Positions 29,330-38,394 of a DNA stretch of 64,000 nucleotides are shown one piece after another. Source of the DNA: Mycobacterium sp. WUMAC-067 (GTDB taxonomy: Bacteria > Actinomycetota > Actinomycetes > Mycobacteriales > Mycobacteriaceae); NCBI RefSeq assembly GCF_020217485.1, contig NZ_JAEKMI010000009.1, forward strand, positions 103,803-167,802, given 5' to 3'. Every line of letters begins with the position of its first letter. Position 1 is the stretch's first letter. The notes under the pieces are model-generated. The model was not told where the DNA came from and ran no database searches. It saw only the letters and a program-made list of their open reading frames with translations. Position numbers and translations under genes: made by a program.

Positions 29330-30877
29330 GTGCATCACCCCGGGTCGGCCGCCTCGCCCGCGGTGCGGGTCGATGTGCGCCTGGTGCCGGCGGCGCTGAC
29401 CTGTTGGGCGGTGACCGCCGGCGGCATCTGGTGGCCGATCGGGCGCATCCTCGCCTGGTGCTGCGTCGCGTTGATCGGCGCCTCCGGAGCGCTGGCGTGG
29501 CGGGCGCTGCGCGGCCGCGGGGGTGCGCGGTTGCGGGCGATCAGCGCCGGGCTCGCGGCGATCGGTGTCGTGGGGGCGGGATTCGGGTTCGCCATCGCGC
29601 TGCGCGCCGACGCCGTCGATCGCCACCCGATCACCGCGGCATACGGCGTGACCGCCGCGGTCACGGTCACCCCCACCGAGAGCCCGGTGTCGTTGGGCAG
29701 CGGCCGGTTGATGTTTCGGGCCACTCTGCAACGCCTGCGCGCCGACGAAATATCCGGGCGCGTCGTCGTTTTCGCGCGCGCCGCGGATTTCGGTGGGCTG
29801 ATGGTGGGCCAGCCACTGCGATTCAGCGCCCGCATCGGCCGCCCGACGCGGCGCGACCTGACGGTCGCGGTGCTCAACGCGTCGGGCCGGCCGACGATGG
29901 GCACCGCGGGCGTCGTGCAACGGGCGGCGCACGCCGTGCGCGGTCGATTCTCCGCAACCGTCCGCGACACACTGCCCGGCGAGGAGGCGGCGCTGCTGCC
30001 CGCGCTGGTGCTCGGCGACACCTCGGCGGTGCCCGGCGACACGGGCCGCGACTTCCGCGCGGCCGGCATGACGCACCTGATGGCCGTGTCGGGGGCCAAC
30101 GTGACGATCGTGTGCGCCGCCGTGCTGTTCTCGGCCCGATTGATCGGCCCCCGGACGGCGGTCGTACTGGCCGCACTGGCACTGGTGGCCTTCGTCATCG
30201 TCGTGCAGCCGACGGCGAGCGTGTTGCGGGCCGCGGCGATGGGCGCCATCGCGTTGACGGGAATGCTGAGTTCGCGTCGGCGGCAAGCCATTCCGGCGCT
30301 CGCCGCCACGGTGCTGCTGTTATTGGCGCTCGCCCCGCACCTGGCCGTCGACGTCGGCTTCGCGCTGTCGGCGCTCGCCACCGCCGCGCTGGTCGTCATC
30401 GCACCGGAGTGGTCGCGGCGGCTGACGGGAAGGGGGATCCCTAAGCCGTTGGCCGATGCGCTGGCCGTCGCCTGGGCCGCGCAGATCGTGACCGCGCCGC
30501 TGGTCGCCGCGATCTCCGGCCGCTTCAGCGTGGTCGCCGCCGCCGCCAACCTCGTCGTGGCGGGCGGGATCGCGCCGATCACGGTGCTGGGCACCGCCGC
30601 GGCCGCGCTCTGCCCGGTGTGGCCGGCCGCCGCGCGGCTGCTCATCCGGTTCACCGGCCCCGAGTTGTGGTGGGTGGGCGGCGTGGCCCGCTGGGCGGCC
30701 GGCCTGCCCGGCGCGACGGTGCCGGTCCCGCAGGGCATGCCCGGCACGCTGCTCGTCGGCGGTGTGACGGTGCTGGCGATCGTGCTGTGGCGGTGGAGCC
30801 CGTTCCGCGTCGTCTCGGGGGTGGCCGCGCTGGCCGGGCTGGCCTGGGCGCTGTCCGGGATCGTCGGTCGGTCGTGA
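29330..30877 (+). CDS. comEC: ComEC/Rec2-type membrane channel protein lacking the metallo-hydrolase domain
   Basis: 515 residues from GTG 29330. It has N-terminal TM helices, a soluble OB-like segment (about 90-200) and the Competence domain with a helix series from about 240 (GMTHLMAVSGANVTIV is the signature). The C-terminal beta-lactamase-like nuclease domain of full ComEC is missing; the M. tuberculosis homologue (514 aa) is short in the same way, so this is a lineage feature and not a local truncation. It should form the inner-membrane DNA channel. It sits between comEA and holA with gaps of 5 and 12 bases. Confidence 0.88.
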   Translation: MHHPGSAASPAVRVDVRLVPAALTCWAVTAGGIWWPIGRILAWCCVALIGASGALAWRALRGRGGARLRAISAGLAAIGVVGAGFGFAIALRADAVDRHPITAAYGVTAAVTVTPTESPVSLGSGRLMFRATLQRLRADEISGRVVVFARAADFGGLMVGQPLRFSARIGRPTRRDLTVAVLNASGRPTMGTAGVVQRAAHAVRGRFSATVRDTLPGEEAALLPALVLGDTSAVPGDTGRDFRAAGMTHLMAVSGANVTIVCAAVLFSARLIGPRTAVVLAALALVAFVIVVQPTASVLRAAAMGAIALTGMLSSRRRQAIPALAATVLLLLALAPHLAVDVGFALSALATAALVVIAPEWSRRLTGRGIPKPLADALAVAWAAQIVTAPLVAAISGRFSVVAAAANLVVAGGIAPITVLGTAAAALCPVWPAAARLLIRFTGPELWWVGGVARWAAGLPGATVPVPQGMPGTLLVGGVTVLAIVLWRWSPFRVVSGVAALAGLAWALSGIVGRS

Positions 30878-30889
30878 CACCATCATGGG

Positions 30890-31861
30890 GTGAGCGAGGT
30901 TTCGCCGTTGCACCTGGTGCTGGGAGACGAGGAACTACTGGTCGAGCGGGCGGTGGCCGACGTGCTGCGGTCGGCGCGGAAACGGGCCGGCAAGGACGCG
31001 GACATCCCGGTCAACCGGATGCGGGCCGGTGACGTCAGCACCTACGAGCTCGCCGAGCTGCTGAGTCCCTCGCTGTTCGCCGACGAGCGCATCGTGGTGC
31101 TCGAGTCGGCCGGTGAAGCGGGCAAAGACGCTGCCGCAATGATCGTTTCGGCCGCGGCCGACATGCCGGCGGGCGTCGTGCTGGTGGTCGTGCACTCGGG
31201 CGGCGGCCGGGCCAAGGCGCTGGCCACCGACCTGCAGAAGCTCGGCGCCCAACTGCACCCGTGCGCGCGGATCACCAAACTCAGCGAGCGCATCGACTTC
31301 GTCCGCAAGGAGTTCCGCGCTTTGCGGGTGAAGGCCGACGAGGCGACGGTGACCGCGATGTTGGACGCGGTCGGCTCCGACCTGCGCGAGTTGGCGTCCG
31401 CCTGCTCCCAACTGGTCGCCGACACCGGCGGGGCGGTCGACGCCGCCGCGGTGCGCCGCTATCACAGCGGCAAGGCCGAGGTGAAGGGCTTCGACATCGC
31501 CGACAAGGCGGTGGCCGGCGACATCGAGGGGGCCGCCGAGGCGCTGCGGTGGGCGATGATGCGGGGGGAGCCCCTGGTGGTGCTGGCGGACGCGCTTGCC
31601 GAGGCGATCCACACCATCGGCCGGGTCGGCCCGCTGTCGGGCGATCCCTACCGGATGGCCTCCCAGCTGGGGATGCCGCCCTGGCGGGTGCAAAAGGCCC
31701 AGAAACAGGCCAGGCATTGGTCGCGGGACACGGTGGCCACGGCGATGAAGGTTGTCGCCGCGCTCAACGCGAACGTCAAGGGCGCGGTGGCCGACGCCGA
31801 CTACGCCCTGGAATCCGCGGTCAGACAGGTTGCCGAGCTGGCCGCCCAGCGCGGCCGCTGA
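30890..31861 (+). CDS. holA: DNA polymerase III subunit delta
   Basis: 323 residues from GTG 30890. The N-terminal [21 protein letters not shown] and the late [17 protein letters not shown] regions fit HolA, the clamp-loader subunit that opens the sliding clamp. The family is divergent, so gene order (comEA-comEC-holA-rpsT) is the strongest support. It ends 4 bases before the stop of the convergent rpsT gene, leaving almost no room for a terminator between them. Confidence 0.9.
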   Translation: MSEVSPLHLVLGDEELLVERAVADVLRSARKRAGKDADIPVNRMRAGDVSTYELAELLSPSLFADERIVVLESAGEAGKDAAAMIVSAAADMPAGVVLVVVHSGGGRAKALATDLQKLGAQLHPCARITKLSERIDFVRKEFRALRVKADEATVTAMLDAVGSDLRELASACSQLVADTGGAVDAAAVRRYHSGKAEVKGFDIADKAVAGDIEGAAEALRWAMMRGEPLVVLADALAEAIHTIGRVGPLSGDPYRMASQLGMPPWRVQKAQKQARHWSRDTVATAMKVVAALNANVKGAVADADYALESAVRQVAELAAQRGR

Positions 31862-31865
31862 GAAC

Positions 31866-32126
31866 TCAGAGCTTGTTGAGGGCCTGCGCCAGGGCCGACT
31901 TCTTGTTGGCGGCCTGGTTCTTGTGGATCACGCCCTTGCTGGCAGCCTTGTCCAGCTTCCGGTTGGTCGAAACCAGCAGCTCGGCGGCCTTCTCCTTGTC
32001 GCCGGCGTGGGTGGCCTCGCGGAAGGCGCGGACGGCGGTGCGCAGCGACGACTTCACCGACTTGTTGCGCAGGCGGGCGCGCTCGTTCGTCTTGTTGCGC
32101 TTCTGCTGCGACTTGATGTTGGCCAC
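31866..32126 (-). CDS. rpsT: 30S ribosomal protein S20
   Basis: 86 residues, from a GTG at 32126 with AAGGA 9 bases upstream. The sequence [20 protein letters not shown] and the [18 protein letters not shown] ending are typical of S20, which binds 16S rRNA helices 9 and 44 of the small subunit. It is a single-gene transcript that converges with holA and diverges from the ATP-grasp operon; the 145 bases between 32127 and 32271 must hold both promoters. Confidence 0.97.
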   Translation of the reverse strand: MANIKSQQKRNKTNERARLRNKSVKSSLRTAVRAFREATHAGDKEKAAELLVSTNRKLDKAASKGVIHKNQAANKKSALAQALNKL

Positions 32127-32271
32127 GCTCGAGTTCCTTCTTCGATCAGACGTTTGGTTGGGGCGCCGGAAATCACCACAGCGATTGCCCAGGTTATCAG
32201 TGAGTTACGTTTTCCCCCAAAACGGGAACACGTGGGCTGCCATAACGTCGATCTGAGGCAGCATCTGAACA

Positions 32272-33918
32272 GTGAGTCTGACGAACCAGCTTGAGGAGAC
32301 CAGGCGGGGTTTTCGCGCTGCGCGTTCGGAGCGAATTTTCGGCGGATACAACACATCCTCGGACGCCTACGAGATGGCCTTCGATGAGATGTTCGACACG
32401 CAGGGCGCCGTTCGCGGCCCCTACAAGGGCATCTATGCCGAACTCGCGCCGTCGGACGCCTCCGATCTCAAGGCTCGCGCGGAAGCGCTCTCCCGCGCCT
32501 TCCTCGACCAGGGCATCACCTTCTCCTTGTCGGGGCAGGAGCGGCCCTTCCCGCTGGACCTGGTGCCGCGGGTCATCTCGGCCGCCGAGTGGGCCCGGCT
32601 GGAGCGCGGCATCACGCAGCGGGTCAAGGCGCTCGAGAGGTACCTCGACGACATCTACGGCGACCAGGAAATCCTCAACGACGGGGTGATCCCGCGCCGC
32701 CTGATCACCTCTTGCGAGCACTTTCACCGGCAGGCGATGGGCATCGTCCCGCCCAACGGCGTGCGGATCCACGTCGCCGGCATCGACCTGATCCGCGACG
32801 AAAAGGGCGATTTCCGGGTCCTCGAGGACAACCTGCGGTCGCCCTCGGGCGTCTCCTACGTCATGGAGAACCGGCGCACCATGGCGCGCGTCTTCCCGAA
32901 CCTGTTCGCCACGCATCGCGTGCGTTCGGTCGACGACTACGCCGGCCACCTGCTGCGGGCGCTGCGCAACTCCGCGGCCACCAACGAGGCCGACCCAACG
33001 GTGGTGGTGCTCACCCCGGGCGTCTACAACTCCGCGTATTTCGAGCACTCGCTGCTGGCCCGCCAGATGGGGGTCGAGCTGGTCGAAGGGCGCGACCTGT
33101 TCTGCCGCGACAACCAGGTGTACATGCGCACCACCGAAGGCGAGCGCCAGGTCGACGTCATCTATCGGCGCATCGACGACGCCTTCCTGGACCCGCTGCA
33201 ATTCCGGGCCGACTCGGTGCTGGGGGTGGCCGGCCTGGTCAACGCCGCCCGCGCCGGAAACGTCGTGATCTCCAGCGCGATCGGCAACGGCGTCGGCGAC
33301 GACAAACTCGTCTACACCTACGTGCCCGCCATGATCGAGTACTACCTGGGCGAGAAGCCGCTGCTGGCCAACGTGGAGACGCTGCGCTGCTGGCTCGACG
33401 AGGAACGCGAAGAGGTGCTCGACCGGATCGACGAGCTGGTCCTCAAGCCGGTCGAGGGGTCCGGCGGCTACGGGATCGTGTTCGGCCCGGAGGCCTCCCA
33501 TAAGGAGCTCGCCGCCGTCGCCAAGAAGATCCGCGACGATCCGCGGAGCTGGATCGCCCAGCCGATGATGGAACTGTCGACCGTGCCGACGCAGGTCGGC
33601 AGCGCGCTGGCGCCCCGCTACGTCGACTTGCGGCCGTTCGCGGTCAACGACGGCAACGACGTGTGGGTGTTGCCCGGCGGCCTGACGCGGGTGGCCCTGG
33701 TCGAGGGGTCACGGGTGGTCAACTCCAGCCAGGGCGGTGGCTCGAAGGACACCTGGGTGTTGGCGTCGCGGACCTCGACCGGCGATCACGAACTCGGTGC
33801 CGCCGAAGTGGTGCGCTCCCTGCCGGATTCCATGGCGGAGCCGGGCAGCGACGGCCAGGCCGACGAGCGGCAGGACGACCAACCCCAGCAGAAGCAGCGG
33901 CAGATCGTGATCCGGTGA
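32272..33918 (+). CDS. Circularly permuted ATP-grasp protein
   Basis: 548 residues from GTG 32272; Rv2411c homologue. The family (circularly permuted ATP-grasp type 2) is recognised by ILNDGVIPRRLITSCEHF, VLEDNLRSPSGVSYVMENRR and the late KPVEGSGGYGIVFGP, which supplies the phosphate-binding loop. ATP-grasp enzymes join a carboxylate to an amine or thiol through an acyl phosphate. Here it is the first gene of a tight three-gene set with an alpha-E protein and a transglutaminase; comparative genomics has suggested that such sets make and cut or cross-link peptides, but substrate and role in mycobacteria are not established. The C-terminal 30 residues are Gln-rich and low in complexity. Confidence 0.9.
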   Translation: MSLTNQLEETRRGFRAARSERIFGGYNTSSDAYEMAFDEMFDTQGAVRGPYKGIYAELAPSDASDLKARAEALSRAFLDQGITFSLSGQERPFPLDLVPRVISAAEWARLERGITQRVKALERYLDDIYGDQEILNDGVIPRRLITSCEHFHRQAMGIVPPNGVRIHVAGIDLIRDEKGDFRVLEDNLRSPSGVSYVMENRRTMARVFPNLFATHRVRSVDDYAGHLLRALRNSAATNEADPTVVVLTPGVYNSAYFEHSLLARQMGVELVEGRDLFCRDNQVYMRTTEGERQVDVIYRRIDDAFLDPLQFRADSVLGVAGLVNAARAGNVVISSAIGNGVGDDKLVYTYVPAMIEYYLGEKPLLANVETLRCWLDEEREEVLDRIDELVLKPVEGSGGYGIVFGPEASHKELAAVAKKIRDDPRSWIAQPMMELSTVPTQVGSALAPRYVDLRPFAVNDGNDVWVLPGGLTRVALVEGSRVVNSSQGGGSKDTWVLASRTSTGDHELGAAEVVRSLPDSMAEPGSDGQADERQDDQPQQKQRQIVIR

Positions 33919-34895
33919 TGCTGGCACGTAACGCCGAGGCGCTCTACTGGATCGGCCGCTACGTCGAACGCGCCGACGACACCGCGCGGATCCTGGACGT
34001 GGCGCTGCACCAATTGCTCGAGGATTCCAGCGTTGACCCGGATCAGGCCTCGCGCCTGCTGCTGCGGGTGCTCGGCATCGATCCGCCCGATCATGACCTG
34101 GACGTGTGGTCGTTGACAGATTTGGTGGCCTACAGCACCAACACCCAGGGCGGCTCTTCGATCGTCGACGCGATCACCGCGGCGCGGGAAAACGCCAAGT
34201 CGGCGCGGGAGGTGACGTCCAGCGAGATCTGGGAGTGCCTCAACACCACCTACCACGCCCTGCCCGAACGCGAACGCGCCGCCAAACGCCTTGGGCCCCA
34301 TGACTTTCTGTCGTTCGTCGAGCGGCGGGCGGCGATGTTCGCCGGCTTGGCGGACTCGACGCTGTCGCGCGACGACGGATATCGCTTCATGGTCCTGGGC
34401 CGGGCGATCGAGCGCGTCGACATGACGGTGCGGCTGTTGCTGTCGCGGGTCGGGGACAGCGCCTCGTCCCCGGCGTGGGTGACGCTGCTGCGCTCGGCGG
34501 GCGCGCACGACACGTATCTGCGCACCTATCGCGGTGTGCTCGACGCGGGCCGCGTGGTCGAATTCATGTTGCTGGACCGGTTGTTTCCGCGTTCGGTGTT
34601 CTACTCGCTGCGGCTGGCCGAACACAACCTCGACGAACTGGTGCGCAATCGGCAGAGCCGGATCGGGGCCACCGCCGAGGCCCAGCGGTTGCTCGGGCAG
34701 GCACGCAGCGAATTGGAGTTCGTCCAGCCCGGTGTGCTGCTGGAGACGCTGGAAAGCCGGTTGGCGGGCCTGCAGCGCACCTGCCGCGATGTCGGAGAAG
34801 CCTTGGCGCTGCAGTACTTTCACATCACACCGTGGGTGGCGTGGTCGAACGCCGGTCAGCGCGCCGGACTGGTCAGCACGAAAGGGGACGGCTGA
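33918..34895 (+). CDS. Alpha-E domain protein
   Basis: 325 residues from ATG 33918, which shares a base with the preceding stop (TGATG). The whole protein is one helical alpha-E domain starting with LARNAEALYWIGRYVERADD and rich in conserved Arg/Glu pairs (FVERRAAMFAGLADSTLSRDDGYRFMVLGRAIERVD). The biochemical function of alpha-E proteins is unknown; they almost always accompany a circularly permuted ATP-grasp and a transglutaminase, as here (Rv2410c homologue). It is presumably a cytosolic partner or second catalytic component. Confidence 0.9.
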   Translation: MLARNAEALYWIGRYVERADDTARILDVALHQLLEDSSVDPDQASRLLLRVLGIDPPDHDLDVWSLTDLVAYSTNTQGGSSIVDAITAARENAKSAREVTSSEIWECLNTTYHALPERERAAKRLGPHDFLSFVERRAAMFAGLADSTLSRDDGYRFMVLGRAIERVDMTVRLLLSRVGDSASSPAWVTLLRSAGAHDTYLRTYRGVLDAGRVVEFMLLDRLFPRSVFYSLRLAEHNLDELVRNRQSRIGATAEAQRLLGQARSELEFVQPGVLLETLESRLAGLQRTCRDVGEALALQYFHITPWVAWSNAGQRAGLVSTKGDG

Positions 34896-35734
34896 TGTGG
34901 CGGCTGCGGGTGGTGCACACCACGGGGTACGCCTACCAGTCGCCGGTGACCGCCTCCTACAACGAAGCCCGGCTGACCCCGCGGTCGAACAACCGGCAGA
35001 ACGTCATCCTCAACCGCGTGGAGACCATCCCGGCAACCCGGTCCTACCGCTACATCGACTATTGGGGCACCGCGGTGACGGCGTTCGACTTGCACGCGCC
35101 GCATACCGACCTCACGGTGATGTCCTCGTCGGTCGTGGAGACCGAACGCGCCGAGGCGCCGGCCACCGAGGTGGACTGGGGGGAGCTGCATTCGGATGCG
35201 GTGATCGATCGCTTCGACGACCTGCTTCGCCCCACCGAACACACCCCGGCCAGCAAGCGGGTGGCTGCGGTGGGCAAAAAGATCCGCAAGAACCACAGCC
35301 CCGCCGAAGCCGTTGTTGCGGCGGCCAATTGGGTGCGCGAGGAGCTGGACTACCTTCCGGGGACCACCAGCGTGCACTCGTCCGGGCTCGACGCCCTGAA
35401 AGCGGGCAAGGGCGTCTGTCAAGACTTCGTGCACCTGTCGCTGATGTTGTTGCGCGGCATGGGGATTCCCTCGCACTACGTTTCGGGCTACTTGCATCCC
35501 AAACGTGACGCCGTCGTCGGGGACACCGTGGACGGGCGAAGCCACGCCTGGATCGAGGCGTGGACGGGCGCGTGGTGGAGCTATGACCCCACCAACGACG
35601 CCGAGATCACCGAGCAGTACGTCGGCGTGGGTGCCGGCCGCGACTATGCCGATGTTTCCCCGTTGAAGGGCATCTATTCCGGGGAGGGCGCCACCGACCT
35701 CGACGTGATCGTGGAGGTGACCCGGCTCGCCTAA
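34895..35734 (+). CDS. Transglutaminase-like cysteine peptidase
   Basis: 279 residues from ATG 34895, overlapping the alpha-E stop (TGATG). An N-terminal beta domain (WRLRVVHTTGYAYQSPV) precedes the papain-like core with a complete triad: Cys175 in GKGVCQDFVHL, His217 in GRSHAWIEAW and Asp231 in YDPTND. These enzymes cleave or transfer amide bonds. There is no signal peptide, so it should act in the cytoplasm with its two operon partners (Rv2409c homologue). A product made by the ATP-grasp protein and trimmed by this protease is a reasonable guess but unproven. Confidence 0.9.
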   Translation: MWRLRVVHTTGYAYQSPVTASYNEARLTPRSNNRQNVILNRVETIPATRSYRYIDYWGTAVTAFDLHAPHTDLTVMSSSVVETERAEAPATEVDWGELHSDAVIDRFDDLLRPTEHTPASKRVAAVGKKIRKNHSPAEAVVAAANWVREELDYLPGTTSVHSSGLDALKAGKGVCQDFVHLSLMLLRGMGIPSHYVSGYLHPKRDAVVGDTVDGRSHAWIEAWTGAWWSYDPTNDAEITEQYVGVGAGRDYADVSPLKGIYSGEGATDLDVIVEVTRLA

Positions 35735-35750
35735 GGGCCGATATGCGGCG

Positions 35751-36110
35751 TTACCGTGACGTGCGGTTGGCGTTGATCTCCTCGTGGTGCGCCATGGCCC
35801 ACTGGGCCAGGGAGATCACCAGCGGCAGCAATGTCCGTCCGAGTCCGGTCAATTCGTACTCGACTCGCGGTGGCACCTCGGCGTAGGCCGTGCGGTCGAC
35901 CAGGCCATCCTCGACCAGATGCTTGAGCGTCAGGGTGAGCATCCGCTGCGAGATGCCTTCCACGGTCGCCTCCAACTCGCCGAACCGCATTGGCCCGTCA
36001 CGCAGCGTGCCGATTACCAGCAGGCTCCACTTGTCGCCGATGCGATCGAGGACCTCCCGGACCGCGCCGCCCTTGGGTATCCGTGGCGTCTTCCGTGTGA
36101 CGTTCGTCAT
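35751..36110 (-). CDS. HxlR-type winged-helix transcriptional regulator
   Basis: 119 residues from ATG 36110 with GGAG upstream; in-frame upstream starts only add sequence from the divergent promoter. The core VLDRIGDKWSLLVIGTLRDGPMRFGEL and ISQRMLTLTLKHLVEDGLV is a typical HxlR wHTH. HxlR members often sense aldehydes, quinones or oxidants and control a divergent gene. Here that gene is the DoxX-like membrane protein 105 bases away. The pair is inserted where M. tuberculosis carries the PE24 gene. There is no N-terminal Cys of the kind used by YodB-type sensors. Confidence 0.88.
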   Translation of the reverse strand: MTNVTRKTPRIPKGGAVREVLDRIGDKWSLLVIGTLRDGPMRFGELEATVEGISQRMLTLTLKHLVEDGLVDRTAYAEVPPRVEYELTGLGRTLLPLVISLAQWAMAHHEEINANRTSR

Positions 36111-36215
36111 ATCGAAGTCTCCGTCCTGGATACATACATCGATGTGCCTTATGCGGCGGCCCCAGCGCTGACACACGATGTGGCTACGCACAAATGGTAA
36201 GGATTGGGGAACACC

Positions 36216-36584
36216 GTGAACATCGCACTGTGGGCCGCGCAGAGTCTGCTCGCCTTCGTCTATCTCGTCGCGGGTGGGCTCAAAGTCGTTCGGCCGCGCG
36301 AACAACTCGTAGCATCGGGCCGACTCGACTGGATGAAGGACCACTCGGACGCTGCGGTCAAGGCCGTCGGCGCGGTCGAGATCCTCGGCGCGCTCGGCGT
36401 GATCCTGCCCGAGGCAACCGGCATCGCCCGCGTCCTGACCCCAGCCGCTGCGGTGGGCCTAGTCATCGTGCAGATCGGGGCGATGCGCGTGCACCTGACT
36501 CGCAACGAGCGACAACCGTTGCCAATCAACGTAATTCTCCTGTTGCTCGCGGCCTTCGTCACGATCGGCCGATCCGTAGGCTGA
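36216..36584 (+). CDS. DoxX family small membrane protein
   Basis: 122 residues from GTG 36216 (GGGGA upstream). Four hydrophobic helices with the DoxX hallmarks AQSLLAFVYLVAGGLKVVRP near the start and VGAVEILGALGVILPEATG in the middle. DoxX-like proteins are linked to quinone/thiol redox control in the membrane; in M. tuberculosis DoxX forms a complex with SodA and a thiosulfate sulfurtransferase, but this short family is only distantly similar. Divergent from hxlR and probably its main target. Confidence 0.85.
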   Translation: MNIALWAAQSLLAFVYLVAGGLKVVRPREQLVASGRLDWMKDHSDAAVKAVGAVEILGALGVILPEATGIARVLTPAAAVGLVIVQIGAMRVHLTRNERQPLPINVILLLLAAFVTIGRSVG

Positions 36585-36648
36585 GCCCTCGACGAGGCCG
36601 CTGTCCTCGCGCCCGACGCGCTGGGTAGCCGACGCCGAGGCGCCGCAG

Positions 36649-36676
36649 GGTTACCGTTCAGCAATGAACGGTAACC
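36649..36676 (+). promoter_or_regulatory. Perfect 12-bp inverted repeat with GCAA loop over a start codon
   Basis: Left arm GGTTACCGTTCA (36649-36660), loop GCAA (36661-36664), right arm TGAACGGTAACC (36665-36676), all matches perfect. The ATG of the next gene begins at the last loop base. As RNA this is a very stable stem closed by a GNRA-class tetraloop that would bury the start codon; as DNA it is a good dyad operator. Either reading is inference. Confidence 0.6.
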
Positions 36677-37371
36677 GCGAAGCCGCGGCCCGCCTCGAGG
36701 CGAACCGTCCCCGTTGCGGCGGGCCGGCCCTGACGGCGCTGGCCCTGCTCTGCATCGGGCTGCTCTTCGGTGGGATCGCGATCGGCGTCGGGATGGGCGG
36801 CGTCATGCCCTTGCCGTACGGCCCGGTCGGCGCGGTGGCGGCGTACGTGCGTGCCCAGCCGGTGGCCGTGCGGATCATGGCCGTTGCGACGTTCGCGTCG
36901 TCGGTCCCGCTGGCGGTCTATGCGGCGATGGCCGCCGCGCGGCTGAGGCAACTCGGAGCCGGTGCCGCCGCGTCGATCGCGTTCGCGGGCGGTGTTTTGG
37001 CCGCCGGGGCGCTGGGGCTGGCCGGACTGCTGGGGTGGGCGATGTCGTGGCCGGACGTCAGTACCGACACCGCCTTGGTGAGGGCGCTGTACTTGCTGGT
37101 CTTTCTCACCGGCGGCCCGGGTCACATCGTGGCGTTGGGCCTGTTGGTCGCCGCGATGGCGGCGTCCGGGCCGACCGGGGGAGCGCTGCCCCGGCCGCTG
37201 GCCCGGATCGGTCTGGCGACTGCCGTCCTCGCCGAATCGGCGGCCGGGGTGTTGATCTGGCCCGCGCTGGGCGTCCTGTTGCCGGTCGCGCGGGTCCTGG
37301 CGCTGATCTGGCTGGTGGTGGCCGGTGCGGCCATTGTCCGTGCGGTGCAACGGGATTCGCCATCCCGGTGA
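36664..37371 (+). CDS. Uncharacterised six-helix integral membrane protein
   Basis: 235 residues, not recognised to a named family. After a short polar N-terminus there are about six hydrophobic segments (for example ALLCIGLLFGGIAIGVGMGGV, FASSVPLAVYAAMAAA, FAGGVLAAGALGLAGLLGWA, HIVALGLLVAAMAA and ALIWLVVAGAAIV). No catalytic or binding motif is visible. The start lies within a perfect 12-bp hairpin, and the ribosome site (CAGGG, about 13 bases upstream) is partly inside it, which suggests tightly controlled or poor translation. It converges with the RNase Z gene, 12 bases apart. Confidence 0.7.
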   Translation: MNGNREAAARLEANRPRCGGPALTALALLCIGLLFGGIAIGVGMGGVMPLPYGPVGAVAAYVRAQPVAVRIMAVATFASSVPLAVYAAMAAARLRQLGAGAAASIAFAGGVLAAGALGLAGLLGWAMSWPDVSTDTALVRALYLLVFLTGGPGHIVALGLLVAAMAASGPTGGALPRPLARIGLATAVLAESAAGVLIWPALGVLLPVARVLALIWLVVAGAAIVRAVQRDSPSR

Positions 37372-37383
37372 GCGCGACGTTCG

Positions 37384-38226
37384 TCAGGACGGCGCGTCGA
37401 TCTGGACCCGGTGCAGGTCGTCGCCGAGCTCGATGCGCCCACCGAACTCCCCGGCGGCCAGCGCCCGCCACTGCTCTTCCTGGCCGGGCACCAGCGCCGG
37501 CACGTAGTGCGTCATGACGAGGGTGTCCACGCCCGCGCGGGCCGCGGTCGCCGCCGCCTGTTCCACCGACGAGTGGTAGTCGCAGATGTCGACGAGCCGC
37601 TGCTGCGGGATGGTGGCGACGATGTCCTTGCGGATCACGGTGTGCACCAGGGCGCCGGCACCGGCCGCCAGCTCGTCCAGGCTCGCGCACGGCACGGTGT
37701 CGCCCGCGAGCACCACCGACGCCCCGTCGTAGTCGATGCGGAACCCGATGGTCGGGGCCACCGGCCGGTGATCGGTGGCGCCCACCCGGATCGATACGCC
37801 GTCGCGGTCCCAGACCGGACCGTCGGTGTGTTCGTGGACCTCGACGGCCGGCGGCGCATTCAGATCGGCGTGGTGGGCGATCCGGTAGCCGATGTCGTGG
37901 CGAAACGCCCCCAGCGTCGCCTCCACCAGTTCGGCGGTGCCGGGCGGCCCGATGATGGGCAGCGGCGCGGGATCGGGGGTGAAGGTGCTGATCCACCGCG
38001 TGATGAGGACGTCGCCGAGGTCGCCGACGTGATCGCTGTGCAGGTGGGTGAGCAGCAGGGCCGACAACCCGGCCGCGCCCACCCCGACCGCCGCCGCGCG
38101 CTGGAGCACCCCGCGCCCGCAGTCCACCAGGAACACCTGCCCGCCGGCCCGCACCAGGGTCGACGGCCCGGCGCGGTTCGGGTCGGGGATCGGACTACCG
38201 GTGCCCAGCAGGGTGACCTCGATCAT
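37384..38226 (-). CDS. rnz: Ribonuclease Z-like metallo-beta-lactamase-fold hydrolase
   Basis: 280 residues from ATG 38226 ([17 protein letters not shown]); a start 75 bases upstream adds non-conserved sequence. Metal ligands are clear in [13 protein letters not shown] (HxHxDH), with further ligands in VLAGDTVPC and VMTHYVPA. RNase Z removes 3' trailers from tRNA precursors; this Rv2407-type protein is shorter than classic RNase Z and keeps the fold without an obvious exosite arm, so another phosphodiesterase or lactonase-like substrate is possible. It diverges from the CBS protein gene. Confidence 0.82.
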   Translation of the reverse strand: MIEVTLLGTGSPIPDPNRAGPSTLVRAGGQVFLVDCGRGVLQRAAAVGVGAAGLSALLLTHLHSDHVGDLGDVLITRWISTFTPDPAPLPIIGPPGTAELVEATLGAFRHDIGYRIAHHADLNAPPAVEVHEHTDGPVWDRDGVSIRVGATDHRPVAPTIGFRIDYDGASVVLAGDTVPCASLDELAAGAGALVHTVIRKDIVATIPQQRLVDICDYHSSVEQAAATAARAGVDTLVMTHYVPALVPGQEEQWRALAAGEFGGRIELGDDLHRVQIDAPS

Positions 38227-38394
38227 GGCCCCATCTTGCAGGTCCCCGCCGTGAGCAGTGGCCCAATCGAACGATCCGGCCGGCCGTCGGCGCTTGGACA
38301 CGATCTGTTTGCGGGTTCCGTGGGTGGCTTTTCCGCCGCGCGAGTTAGCCGTAGCCTGATGTGAAGCGGATCACAAACCCGGCTGGAGGCCTTG

